Virus record (IMG/VR): IMGVR_UViG_3300049793_000099 | Span: 1-64,000 of that record | From: a virus | Strand: one strand, 5' to 3' | Length of the DNA stretch: 64,000 bases | In this document: positions 21,911 through 30,331 of the stretch, in pieces | Layout: the number at the start of each line of letters is the position of its first letter | Numbering within the stretch: position 1 is the first letter of the stretch | Program-made: the position numbers and the translations under genes | The notes under the pieces: model-generated | Seen by the model: the letters and a program-made list of their open reading frames with translations, nothing else | Database searches by the model: none | Told to the model about the DNA's origin: nothing

Positions 21911-24090
21911 ATGAGTGAAAATAAAATAAGTCTTTTTGAAAGAGCTTATAAAAATATTGTAGAAAAGAGAAAAAGAGTATTATTAGGAAAAATAAATTGT
22001 ATTCCTTTAGGATTTCCTAGATTTGAAAATGAATTACCTGGTATTGAACAAGGTAAAAATTATTTGATAACTGCTAACAGTAAGGTAACTCTTTAAAATA
22101 ATTAAAAAAATAATATAAAATAAGCGTTAAATAGTTGGGATTTTAAATAAAAAAATAGTTTATCTTTGTGGTAAATTAAAAAATTATTTATATGCAAATT
22201 ATTAAACCAAAAGAAAATTCAGGAATTTATTGTATTATTAATACTTTCAATAACAAACGTTATGTCGGAAGTTCAATTAATTTATATATGAGATTACAAG
22301 TACATAGAAGTATGTTAAGAAAAAATTATCATCAAAATAGAAAACTTCAAAATTCTTGGAATAAATATTCTGAAGAAAGATTTGATTGTTATATATTAGA
22401 ATATTGTTCTGAAGAATTATTGATAACTCGAGAACAATATTATATTGATAATTTAAAACCTGAATATAATTTAGTTTTACAAGTAGAACGAAATATATTA
22501 AGTAAAGAATCTAGATTATTGCAATCAGAAACTCGTAAAAGAAGAATTAAATCAGGAGAAATAAAACTTTCTTGTGAAAAAATAATTTATCAATATGATT
22601 TAGAAGGTACTTTTTTAGAAAAATACGATAGTATTACAAAAGCATGTATTATAAATAATATTCATCAATCTACAATTTGTAGATTTTTAAATAATACTTA
22701 TAGAAAAGGAGGAAATTATTTATGGTCGTTAGAATATAAAGAAAAATTAGACCCTTATATTAGACTTAGACATGATACAGGTAAATTACACAAACCTGTT
22801 CAAATTTTAGAAGACGGAATCATTGTTTTAGAATTTGGATCTTTTAAAGAATGTGCTAAATATTTTAATACTTATTCAACATGTATTTCTTATGCGATTA
22901 AAATTAACGCTGTTTTTAGAAAAAAATATAAAATTATTTTAAAACCTGCCTAGGACAATGGTAACATTGTACCATGCACATCTGAATATCGGTGAAGCCT
23001 TATCGTAAAGACGATGGTAATACCGAGGCATAGGGAGTAAAGTTCCAGCCGTAGAGACTAGATGCAGATGCTCCTATAGAAATATAGGATGAAGATATAG
23101 TCCAGACCACAAAACATTAAATTGGTAATGAAAATTATAGTGGTATGAGGAAAAAGTCAAATTACAGATTGGATATTTCTTTATAATACAATACAACAAG
23201 TTATTGATAAAGGTTTAGATATTAGATTAAAAATCTTCTATTTTACTTTAGAAATGACCGCTGAACAGAAGATGTTATCCGCATTTTCAAATATTCTTTA
23301 TGTTAAAGAAGGTATTCGCATATCTCCTAAAGATTTAAGATCTACTAAAGCAGACAATGTATTATCTCAAGAAATATTAAATATTATAAGTAAATACGAA
23401 CCTTATTTTAAAAAAATAGAAGAAGTTGTTGAATTTATTGATGATATTCGCACAGGATATGGAATTTATATAACAATAAGAGATTATGCTTTAGCTAATG
23501 GTACAATCCATAAACGAAAAATTGAAACTAAACCAGGAGTGTTTATTGAAGTTGAAGACTATTATGAAGCAAATGATCCTGAAGAATATGTAATGATAAT
23601 TATCGATCACTGTTCTTTAATAAGTCCTGCTAAAAATTATGAAACAGGTTTACCTATGACTTTACATGAATCAATAGGAAAACTTAGTTCCGATCATCTT
23701 ATTAAACTTAGAAATAGATTTAAATATATTTGTGTAGTAGTTCAACAACAAATGGCAGGACAAGAAAGTGTTGAAAATAAAAAGTATAATAAACTTAAAC
23801 CTTCTTTAGATGGTCTAGCAGATAATAAAACTACACAAAGGGATTTTGACTATATACTTGGACTTTTTAGTCCTTTTAGGCATGAAATTCCTGAATATAT
23901 GGGTTATGATATTCATAAGTTTAAAGATCAAATTAGATTTCTTGAAATATTAGGAGGTCGTGAAGGCGGTGGCGGAACAATTTGTCCATTATATTTTGAT
24001 GGAGCAGTAAATTATTTCAAAGAATTACCTTTACCAAACGATCCAGAATTAAATAAAGTTTATGAGTTTATGAAAAATATTAAAAAATAG
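21911..24090 (+). CDS. dnaB: DnaB-type replicative helicase, split by a group I intron
   Basis: Exon 1 is 21911-22086 and exon 2 is 23148-24090. Joining them gives a 372-residue protein and restores the Walker A motif, ANSKVGKS at residues 55-62, with the split codon GT|A for Val59. Exon 2 then gives FYFTLEMT (helicase H2), MIIIDHCSLI (Walker B) and VVVQQQM (H3). The RecA-like C-terminal domain is present but no full N-terminal DnaB domain, a shortened form common in phages. The helicase would unwind DNA ahead of PolB with the primase at 27329. Without splicing the product stops three codons past residue 58. Confidence 0.9.
22161..22168 (+). promoter_or_regulatory. Bacteroidota-type -7 promoter inside the intron
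   Basis: TATCTTTG matches TAnnTTTG exactly and lies 23 bases before the endonuclease ATG. TTG at about 22137 lies near but slightly far for a -33 box. It would let the endonuclease be made independently of dnaB transcription. Confidence 0.5.
22192..22953 (+). CDS. Intron-encoded GIY-YIG homing endonuclease
   Basis: A 253-residue endonuclease with GIY at residues 11-13, YVGSS at 24-28 and the catalytic Arg at 34, followed by the helical part of the GIY-YIG domain ending in NLKPEYN. The middle and C-terminal parts contain NUMOD1-like repeats that include IYQYDLEGTFLEKYDSITKA and VQILEDGIIVLEFGSFKE. It would cut intronless dnaB alleles and drive intron spread. It lies wholly inside the intron, between the 5' end and the catalytic core, with its own promoter. 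Confidence 0.9.
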   Translation: MQIIKPKENSGIYCIINTFNNKRYVGSSINLYMRLQVHRSMLRKNYHQNRKLQNSWNKYSEERFDCYILEYCSEELLITREQYYIDNLKPEYNLVLQVERNILSKESRLLQSETRKRRIKSGEIKLSCEKIIYQYDLEGTFLEKYDSITKACIINNIHQSTICRFLNNTYRKGGNYLWSLEYKEKLDPYIRLRHDTGKLHKPVQILEDGIIVLEFGSFKECAKYFNTYSTCISYAIKINAVFRKKYKIILKPA

Positions 24091-24096
24091 TGAAAA

Positions 24097-24654
24097 ATGA
24101 AAAAAAATTATAGTTGGGGAAGCTCTAGTCCTGTAACATGGAGTTATACAATAAATAATGTAGAAAAGTTATTTAAAAAAGAAAACTGTTATAGTTCTAT
24201 GATTAGTAAAGCAGATTTTATAACTTTATATAATTTAGATTGTGAAAAAACAATAAAATACAAAATGTTTTATTTACAATATGTTTCAAATATGTATGAC
24301 TTGAATGCTAAAATAACAGAAGAATATTTTAAATTTAAATGTCAAGATTGTAGATATAAAAATATGTTAATTTGCGCAACTATTAGATTGTTATGGGAAA
24401 ATATAAATACTATTACTCCAGCTATCCCAATGCATGATGTATTTTTTGAAAAAAAATTACAAAACAATAAGTCTAAATATGAAAATAAGTTAGAACGTTT
24501 TTATGATTTTTATTCTCAAATTAATATAGGTAGTTATTTTAGTGATGGTCATTCTTGGAGACCTTCTAAAACATTAATTAAACCTACTTTAGATTTTAAA
24601 AAAAAAATTATAATAGATCGTCAGTTAATGAATTTTTTTTATAATAAATCTTAA
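24097..24654 (+). CDS. Hypothetical protein, 185 aa
   Basis: A basic, Tyr/Asn-rich helical protein. It shares a loose pattern (I-R-x-L-W in a helix, then a short-spaced H-x-W or N-N-S-W region) with its downstream neighbour, so they may be diverged duplicates. A CQDC pair near residue 87 could bind metal. No family recognised. Confidence 0.6.
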   Translation: MKKNYSWGSSSPVTWSYTINNVEKLFKKENCYSSMISKADFITLYNLDCEKTIKYKMFYLQYVSNMYDLNAKITEEYFKFKCQDCRYKNMLICATIRLLWENINTITPAIPMHDVFFEKKLQNNKSKYENKLERFYDFYSQINIGSYFSDGHSWRPSKTLIKPTLDFKKKIIIDRQLMNFFYNKS

Positions 24655-24657
24655 ATT

Positions 24658-25206
24658 ATGAGAAACTATAACTGCTATATTTATCATTTAAAAAATAACA
24701 AATTAATTGAAAATTCAAACACTGCATGTTGGGCAGGATTAAACAAAAGTCAATATTTAGGTAAAGATATTTATATTGATAAATATATTGAATCTGAAAT
24801 TACAGATAAACAACGTAAAAGAATTGTATATTTAATAAATAAAATTACGCTTTGTAAATTTACAATTATCAAAGATAAAACTTATATTCAAACTAAGTTA
24901 TTAAAAAATCATTATTCAAATTTATTATTACTTAATTTTATTAGAATATTATGGTATAAAAATGGAGCTTTTAATAATGAACAATTTTTTATAGATATTT
25001 GTAAACCTAAATCAAGAAATTTAGATTATCTGGAATTTATAATGATTTGTATTAAAAATAATGTTATTTATAATAATTCCTGGCATTACGGTAATCATAG
25101 TTTTGTATATGATAATATAATTCCAAAAACTAAAGAAATGTTGTTAAAATATACTGGAGACAGTATGCGAACATTTTTACAATGTAAAATAAACGATATA
25201 AATTAA
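24658..25206 (+). CDS. Hypothetical protein, 182 aa
   Basis: A basic helical protein with FIRILWYKNG near residue 97, matching the IRLLWEN position of the upstream gene. It starts after a TAA-ATTATG junction and is followed by a repeat-rich leader and promoter. No family recognised. Confidence 0.6.
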   Translation: MRNYNCYIYHLKNNKLIENSNTACWAGLNKSQYLGKDIYIDKYIESEITDKQRKRIVYLINKITLCKFTIIKDKTYIQTKLLKNHYSNLLLLNFIRILWYKNGAFNNEQFFIDICKPKSRNLDYLEFIMICIKNNVIYNNSWHYGNHSFVYDNIIPKTKEMLLKYTGDSMRTFLQCKINDIN

Positions 25207-25208
25207 AA

Positions 25209-25253
25209 ATATCTAAAAAAATATCTAAAAAATAATAAAAAATATCTAAAAAA
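25209..25253 (+). repeat. Three direct repeats of a 12-mer upstream of the ATPase gene
   Basis: ATATCTAAAAAA occurs exactly at 25209-25220, 25221-25232 and 25242-25253. The third copy ends 8 bases before a perfect promoter element. The position suits an operator or an UP-like element, or a simple AT slippage product. Confidence 0.6.
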
Positions 25254-25260
25254 CGATTTA

Positions 25261-25268
25261 TATCTTTG
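25261..25268 (+). promoter_or_regulatory. Bacteroidota-type -7 promoter for the recombination genes
   Basis: TATCTTTG matches the consensus exactly, 37 bases before the ATG at 25305. The -33 region is occupied by the repeated ATATCTAAAAAA rather than TTTG, so another factor may replace that contact. Confidence 0.5.
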
Positions 25269-25304
25269 TTAATAATTAACAAATAAATAAATTAAAAAAA
25301 ATTA

Positions 25305-26072
25305 ATGATAGATTTACCAACAAAACCTATTAAACCAGAACAAATAAATCCAAAAAGATTAATATTATTTGGAAATCCAAAATGTGGAAAAAGTGAAAGT
25401 CTTAGTCGACTTGAAAATAATTTAATATTAGATTTAGAAAGTGGTTCTGGTTTTATAACAGGTTTAAAAATAGATGTTTTAAAAATAGCATCTGATAATG
25501 AAATTACCCCTATTAATGCTTTAAAAACAGTAATAAATAAAATTAAAGAAGGTAATCAACAAAATAAAGGATTTTTATATAAATACATAACAGTGGATAC
25601 TGTGTCAATGTTAGAAGAAAAATATGCTTTAGAATTAGCTTTAAAATTGTATTTAAATACTACTGTAGGTAGAAATTTTCAAGGTACAGATGTGAGAACA
25701 TTACCTAATGGAGCGGGGTGGCAATATTTAAAAGATGCTGTACAAATTGTTTTAGATGAATTAGAAACTCTTTGTGAAACTTTAATTGTTTCGGGGCATA
25801 CGAAAGAAAAATTATACGAAAAAGATGGAAAAGAAGGTTCTGCAAGATGTTTGGATTTAGCAGGAAAATTACCTGCGATTTTATGCGCAAAAGCAGATGC
25901 AATTGCATTTATCTATCGTAAAGGAAATCAAACAATTGCAAACTTTAAATCATCAGAAGATCTTATAGTAGGTGCCAGACCAGAACATCTTAAAAATCAA
26001 GAAATTGTTTTATTAGAATCTGATGAAAATGGTAAATTTACATCACATTGGGATAAGATTTTTATTGAATAA
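25305..26072 (+). CDS. Sak4-like RecA-fold ATPase
   Basis: A 255-residue ATPase. Walker A GNPKCGKS is at residues 23-30 and ILDLESGSGF follows at about 42-51. KYITVDTVSML gives Walker B near residue 92, and a Q-rich helix is followed by LIVSGHTKEKL. This order matches the phage Sak4 family, single-strand annealing or RecA-like recombinases that work with a single-stranded DNA-binding protein. The next gene is a candidate for that partner. Confidence 0.8.
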   Translation: MIDLPTKPIKPEQINPKRLILFGNPKCGKSESLSRLENNLILDLESGSGFITGLKIDVLKIASDNEITPINALKTVINKIKEGNQQNKGFLYKYITVDTVSMLEEKYALELALKLYLNTTVGRNFQGTDVRTLPNGAGWQYLKDAVQIVLDELETLCETLIVSGHTKEKLYEKDGKEGSARCLDLAGKLPAILCAKADAIAFIYRKGNQTIANFKSSEDLIVGARPEHLKNQEIVLLESDENGKFTSHWDKIFIE

Positions 26073-26168
26073 TAAAACTTTATTAAAAATTATAGAGTTT
26101 TATAAGTTTCTCTAATAAAAAACTTATAGCATATAAGCCAATAAATTAATAAATAAAAGAAAAAAAAG

Positions 26169-26723
26169 ATGTTCGATTTAAACGAGAAAGTAGCAGGGTC
26201 AAGTGTATTCAATAATGGAGTAGCAGGAAAAGCGATAGGAGTTAATGTAACTGTTGAGAAAAGAAAAGTGGATGAACCTGATAGTTATCCAGATTATAAA
26301 TTAGTAGTATCTGATGAATCAGGTGGTATGGCGATTAATCAAGGGTTTTATATTAATTCAGAAGATGATGAAAAACGTCAACAAATGACATATCAACGTG
26401 TTAAATCTATTGCAGATGCAGTAGTTCCTGAAGATTTTGTATATCCTGAAGTAAACGGATATATTGATGCCTTAAATACATTATTCAAAGTTATTAAAGA
26501 AAATGCAGATGGTAAAAAAGTAGATGTATTTGTATCTTATGGGTATGCTGCAAAACCATCTAAATACTTAGGTTTGAGAATGTTTAATTTCATTCAAAAA
26601 CAAAATACTAGTTTTGATAGATTGAAACCAAGTAATACAGATATTTTAGAACGTCCTGAAGCAGATATTCCAAAAGCAGATGGTCAAGGTACAGAAGTTA
26701 AAAAATCTGCTGATATTTGGTAA
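26169..26723 (+). CDS. Putative single-stranded DNA-binding protein, 184 aa
   Basis: A beta-rich soluble protein (NVTVEKRKVDEPDSYPDYKL and VDVFVSYGYAAKPSKYLGLR) that follows a Sak4-like ATPase, the usual place for a phage SSB. The C-terminus is flexible and polar and ends KKSADIW, not the acidic tail typical of SSB. The gene has relatively G+C-rich codons, like the 124-aa gene at 7847, suggesting high expression. Function inferred mainly from position. Confidence 0.45.
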   Translation: MFDLNEKVAGSSVFNNGVAGKAIGVNVTVEKRKVDEPDSYPDYKLVVSDESGGMAINQGFYINSEDDEKRQQMTYQRVKSIADAVVPEDFVYPEVNGYIDALNTLFKVIKENADGKKVDVFVSYGYAAKPSKYLGLRMFNFIQKQNTSFDRLKPSNTDILERPEADIPKADGQGTEVKKSADIW

Positions 26724-26750
26724 TAATAAATTAGAGATTCAATCTCTGGT

Positions 26751-26922
26751 GGTTGAGTGACTGAAAGGGTAAGGTTAATCAGTAGAAGGAGAGCTTACAC
26801 GACAAGTGTTGTGGGAACTACTTAGGACAGTGTTGTAAGAATAGCCAATAAATAGGTATTAAAACGAGGCGTACATGTCACGCCTATCCTCTACAGTACA
26901 GGTTCGAATCCTGTCTCAACCT
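26751..26922 (+). ncRNA. tRNA-like RNA with about 100 extra bases in the anticodon arm
   Basis: GGTTGAG (26751-26757) pairs perfectly with CTCAACC (26915-26921). The D arm is CTGA..TCAG with a GG-containing loop, and the T arm ACAGG-TTCGAAT-CCTGT (26898-26914) is perfect. Between them, where an anticodon arm belongs, GTAGAAGGA pairs with TCCTCTAC around roughly 95 bases that hold two more hairpins (GCTTACA/TGTAAG and AGGCGT/ACGCCT). The outer parts have standard tRNA spacing, with a 5-base variable region. It could be a tRNA with an intron or an expanded mimic comparable to tmRNA. No tag frame ending in LAA is visible. Confidence 0.6.
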
Positions 26923-26953
26923 CAATATTAACTAAAATTAAAAAATTATAAAA

Positions 26954-27316
26954 ATGATAGATTTACAACAATTAGGTTTAGAAATAATTAAAAATAATAT
27001 ATCTCAAAAATGTAGAATTTCATTTAAAGATACTTGGTTTACATTTTATACAGATTGTTCAGGACAAAGAGGTCATTATGTAATGACTTATAAACCTTAC
27101 GATCATAAAATTATAGAAAATCATTATATTATAAAAAGACATTTATCCTTTACAAATGAAATAGATATTGGTAAAGACAAAGCTATATTAGGAATACTTA
27201 ATTTAGAAAAATGTAAAATTATTAATATACAGAAAGATAAAATAGAATTTGAAAATTTTATCTTTCATTTATATGATAATAATAGTACGCAAGAAATTAA
27301 TTTTGAATATATTTAA
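26954..27316 (+). CDS. Hypothetical protein, 120 aa
   Basis: A beta-rich protein (CRISFKDTWFTFYTDCSGQR, then KIEFENFIFHLYDNN). It lies between the tRNA-like RNA and the primase. No family recognised. Confidence 0.6.
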   Translation: MIDLQQLGLEIIKNNISQKCRISFKDTWFTFYTDCSGQRGHYVMTYKPYDHKIIENHYIIKRHLSFTNEIDIGKDKAILGILNLEKCKIINIQKDKIEFENFIFHLYDNNSTQEINFEYI

Positions 27317-27328
27317 AAGTAAAAATAA

Positions 27329-28354
27329 ATGTTTAATCTAAATAAAGAAAAACAATTAATATCTAAATCTGAAATTTTAAAATATTTTAATGAATTAGAA
27401 ATATTTCAACATTATATAGACGATGAAGTAATGTTAAGTAAATTAATATTATCGCCTTTAAGAAAGGAAAATAAAGCTTCCTTTGGATTCTTTGTTGGAG
27501 AAGGTAATGAAATATGTTTTAATGATTTTAAGCTTGGAAAAGGTGATTTTATACAGTTTTTAAGATTAAGAGATGGTTTAACATATTTTGAAGCTTTAAG
27601 TAAAATTGCAAATGATTTTAATCTTCAAGATGATTATATTTGTAAAATATATCCTAAAAGTAGTGATAATACATCTAAAGTTAGAATTATTAAAGATGAT
27701 ATGTTATCTAAATATACAGGTTATTATTTAGGTAAAAAAGCTAGAGAATGGCAATCACACGATGTATTATTTTGGAGACAATTTGGCATTGGTAAAAAAA
27801 CATTAGAATTCTTTAATGTGCAACCAATAAGTTTTATATTTATTGGAAATAATTGTTTTCCTGCTGATAAATATGCATATTGTTTTATAGAAATGAAAGA
27901 TGGTTATGAAACATATAAGATTTATCAACCTTTTAGTGAAAATTATAAATGGATTAATAATCATAATAATTCTGTATGGCAAGGTTGGACACAATTACCT
28001 GAATCTGGAGATGATTTAATTATAACTAAATCACTAAAAGATGTAATGTGTTTGTATGAAGTTTTAAAATTACCATCAATTGCAATGCAATCTGAAAATG
28101 TATTACCAAAAAGACATATATTTCAACAATTGGAATCTAGATTTAAAAATATTGAATTATTATATGATAATGATTTTGATAAAAATCCTAATTGGGGAAG
28201 AATCTTTGCAGATAAATTTGCTAAAGAATATGGATTGATAGATAGTTTTATTCCAAATAAATATCAATCTAAAGATCCTTCAGATTTAGTGAAAAATTAT
28301 GGTAAAGAAAGAGCAGAGCATATATTATTATATGAAACATTGTTACCTTTTTAA
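27329..28354 (+). CDS. dnaG: DnaG-type primase (Toprim)
   Basis: A 341-residue primase that makes RNA primers for lagging-strand synthesis. The N-terminal part resembles the CHC2-like domain (LSPLRKENKASFGFFVGEGN, then CFNDFKLGKGDFIQFL) but without the four zinc ligands. The Toprim part has LIITKSLKDVMCLYE (K234), AMQSENV and LLYDNDFDKN (D280, D282, D284). This short form without helicase is usual in crAss-like and other phages. It works with the DnaB encoded upstream. Confidence 0.88.
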   Translation: MFNLNKEKQLISKSEILKYFNELEIFQHYIDDEVMLSKLILSPLRKENKASFGFFVGEGNEICFNDFKLGKGDFIQFLRLRDGLTYFEALSKIANDFNLQDDYICKIYPKSSDNTSKVRIIKDDMLSKYTGYYLGKKAREWQSHDVLFWRQFGIGKKTLEFFNVQPISFIFIGNNCFPADKYAYCFIEMKDGYETYKIYQPFSENYKWINNHNNSVWQGWTQLPESGDDLIITKSLKDVMCLYEVLKLPSIAMQSENVLPKRHIFQQLESRFKNIELLYDNDFDKNPNWGRIFADKFAKEYGLIDSFIPNKYQSKDPSDLVKNYGKERAEHILLYETLLPF

Positions 28355-28369
28355 AAATATAAAAAAATT

Positions 28370-28675
28370 ATGAAAAATATAGAATTAACAAAAGATCACA
28401 AATGTAAATTATTAGAAATGTGTAAAGTATTGTTTCCTGAAATTGATTGGAAATGGTGGACTATTGAAGGACCAAATGGAGAAGTTGAAGAGTTAGAATT
28501 ATTAGAATGTTCTACAATAGAACAATTTTTAACAATTCATTGGTTTGAATTTTGTATGACACATTTAGCTAAAAAATTATTAAATCCGAATGATTTAATA
28601 TATTATCAAACAACAGGATATTTTTTATATGAACACCCAATAGATTATTTTTATGTAAAATTTAAACAAAAATGA
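28370..28675 (+). CDS. Hypothetical protein, 101 aa
   Basis: An acidic protein rich in Trp and Phe (WKWWTIEGPNGEVEELELLE, then HWFEFCMTHLAKKL). Small phage proteins with this WKWW..HWFEFC pattern recur but have no known role. It ends TGA overlapping the next ATG, so it is coupled to the amide cassette. Confidence 0.6.
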   Translation: MKNIELTKDHKCKLLEMCKVLFPEIDWKWWTIEGPNGEVEELELLECSTIEQFLTIHWFEFCMTHLAKKLLNPNDLIYYQTTGYFLYEHPIDYFYVKFKQK

Positions 28676-29190
28676 GAAAAGTTAATAAACAATCTGAAGG
28701 TTATCAAACAAGAGCTCAGAAAAAAAAAGAAAGAAAAGAACTTAGAAGAAAATCACAAATGGAAAAGAAAATTTTAATTGGGATATATGATGATTATAGA
28801 CACGAAGGTTGTTTAAATGGAATACTAAATAAAATAAGCTGTAAATTAATAGGAGCGTATTCTACAGAACCTATTTATATAATGTATGATTTAAATGATG
28901 AAGGTTTAAACTGCGCTGTTCAAATCAATGGAAATAATTCTATTAAAGTAGAAGTTTGGGAAGTAAATGAAATATTTTTAGACAGAATAGAAAGAAGTTA
29001 TAATTATTATTCAGATTTTGATGAATACCTACAAGATTATATAAAAGAAAAAACATTATCTCCATTTGGTGAAATTTCAATGTATTTTATAAATGAAATT
29101 AAACCTGAAGATAAAATTGTAATTAGTGGAGATTGGATTGAATATTTGAACTATAAAAAAGTAATGGGAAATAAATCGTTAACATTATAA
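28672..29190 (+). CDS. Degenerate gamma-glutamylcyclotransferase-like protein, 172 aa
   Basis: After a basic N-terminal extension of about 35 residues the protein follows the layout of the next gene: KKILIGIYDDYR in place of YGSLR, then AYSTEPIYIMYDL, a NGNNSIKVEVWEV strand, and IERSY in place of LEGY. It ends IVISGDWIEYL, matching its neighbour. The glycine-rich YGSL loop is lost, so either activity or substrate is changed. It is a tandem duplicate of the GGCT-like gene at 29190. Confidence 0.65.
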   Translation: MRKVNKQSEGYQTRAQKKKERKELRRKSQMEKKILIGIYDDYRHEGCLNGILNKISCKLIGAYSTEPIYIMYDLNDEGLNCAVQINGNNSIKVEVWEVNEIFLDRIERSYNYYSDFDEYLQDYIKEKTLSPFGEISMYFINEIKPEDKIVISGDWIEYLNYKKVMGNKSLTL

Positions 29191-29606
29191 TGGAAAAAAA
29201 TAAATATTTAGTTGGGGTATACGGAAGTCTTCGTAAAACAATGTCTAATCATCAATATTATTTATCAGATTCTGAGTATAAAGGTACATTTTCAACAGAA
29301 CCAGAATATACTTTACATTCCCTATCTGCTTATCCAGGTTTAAAATTAAATGGAAACACTTCTATTATAATGGAAGTTTATGAAGTAGGTGAAGATACTT
29401 TAAGAAGTTTAAATCATTTAGAAGGTTATGATCCTAGAAAAATATCAAATTTTTACGATAGAATTGAAATTGATACTCCTTGGGGTAAAGCTTTTACATA
29501 TATTTATATAAGTGAATTATCAAAAGACTCTATTGTAGAATCTGGTGATTGGTGTGAATATAAAAAAGAAGAATTAAATGAGTGGTCAAATGTTACAAAT
29601 AATTAA
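29190..29606 (+). CDS. Gamma-glutamylcyclotransferase-like (GGCT/AIG2) protein
   Basis: A 138-residue GGCT-fold protein. YGSLR is at residues 11-15, STEPEYTLHSLSAYPGL is the second conserved strand, and the catalytic Glu lies in LEGYD (E78). GGCT enzymes split gamma-glutamyl amides, releasing 5-oxoproline. In phages they cluster with amidoligases. The ATG overlaps the previous stop. With two hydrolases and three ligases nearby, it likely trims or recycles a gamma-glutamyl conjugate. Confidence 0.85.
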   Translation: MEKNKYLVGVYGSLRKTMSNHQYYLSDSEYKGTFSTEPEYTLHSLSAYPGLKLNGNTSIIMEVYEVGEDTLRSLNHLEGYDPRKISNFYDRIEIDTPWGKAFTYIYISELSKDSIVESGDWCEYKKEELNEWSNVTNN

Positions 29607-29623
29607 AAATAATAATAAAAATA

Positions 29624-30331
29624 ATGAATAATATAAAAAAGATCGCCATTGTGGGACATTTCACAGGTGAAAATAGTTTTGGAATTTCTAAACCATATTT
29701 ATTCTTTTGGCAACAATTTGGAGAAGTTTCTTTAATTTCACCATTTGAAACACATGTAAGAGATGTGGACTTATTAGTAATGCCAGGTGGTCAAGATATA
29801 GATCCATGTCGATATTTATCATCAGATGAAGATACTCATATATTTACAGGTTCTCCTTGTATGCAAAAAGAAAGATTTGATAGATTTCTATTACCTAAGT
29901 ATATCGAAGCTAAAATTCCCATATTCGGAATTTGTCGTGGACATCAAAGTTTAGCTGTTTATTTTAAAGCTAAATTAGTTCAACATATGTATCATGAAAC
30001 CAATCCATCTAATGATGGAGTTAAAACAATGCATAAAGTTATTGCTCCTGATTTTATTAAATATACAATTCCTACAATGCACAATTATGTTGATTTTAAT
30101 TTTGATGTAAATAGTAGACATCATCAAGTAGTTATGAATTGTCCTGAAAATGCAACAGTGATTGGTAGATATAACGGTGAAGAAAAACAACATTGGGAAG
30201 AAGGTTGTATTGAAGCATTATCTTATTTTCCAAATTATCCTGCACATACAGTTCAGTGGCATCCAGAAGATAAACAAGATGATTTTAGTATTAGATTAAT
30301 TAATCATTTATTAAATTTAAACAATGAATAA
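29624..30331 (+). CDS. Class I glutamine amidotransferase-fold hydrolase (peptidase C26-like), copy 1
   Basis: A 235-residue protein with LLVMPGGQDIDP (51-61), the nucleophile elbow GICRGHQ with Cys104, SRHHQVVMN, and the His/Glu pair QWHPED (H213, E215). The triad Cys-His-Glu is complete. The GGxDxxP motif and C26 layout resemble gamma-glutamyl-GABA hydrolase (PuuD) and gamma-glutamyl hydrolase. The predicted reaction is hydrolysis of a gamma-glutamyl bond. Part of the amide cassette. Confidence 0.88.
   Translation: MNNIKKIAIVGHFTGENSFGISKPYLFFWQQFGEVSLISPFETHVRDVDLLVMPGGQDIDPCRYLSSDEDTHIFTGSPCMQKERFDRFLLPKYIEAKIPIFGICRGHQSLAVYFKAKLVQHMYHETNPSNDGVKTMHKVIAPDFIKYTIPTMHNYVDFNFDVNSRHHQVVMNCPENATVIGRYNGEEKQHWEEGCIEALSYFPNYPAHTVQWHPEDKQDDFSIRLINHLLNLNNE

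Larger units (their letters stand above)
22087..23147 (+). mobile_element. Group I intron carrying a GIY-YIG endonuclease
   Basis: The intron follows the U of GGT (22086) and ends with G at 23147, as group I chemistry requires. Its catalytic core follows the endonuclease gene: TATCGGTGAAGCC and GGTAATACCGAGGC (P and Q regions), then GTAGAGACTAGATGC and GAAGATATAGTCC (R and S, pairing GACTA with TAGTC as P7) at about 23050-23103. The insertion point is in the codon before the Walker A GKS, a highly conserved target. Length is 1061 bases. Confidence 0.88.

Noticed and set aside
23254-24090. Separate gene starting at ATG 23254
   Set aside because: Exon 2 of dnaB begins at 23148. The ATG at 23254 is the Met in FTLEMT, internal to the helicase H2 motif.
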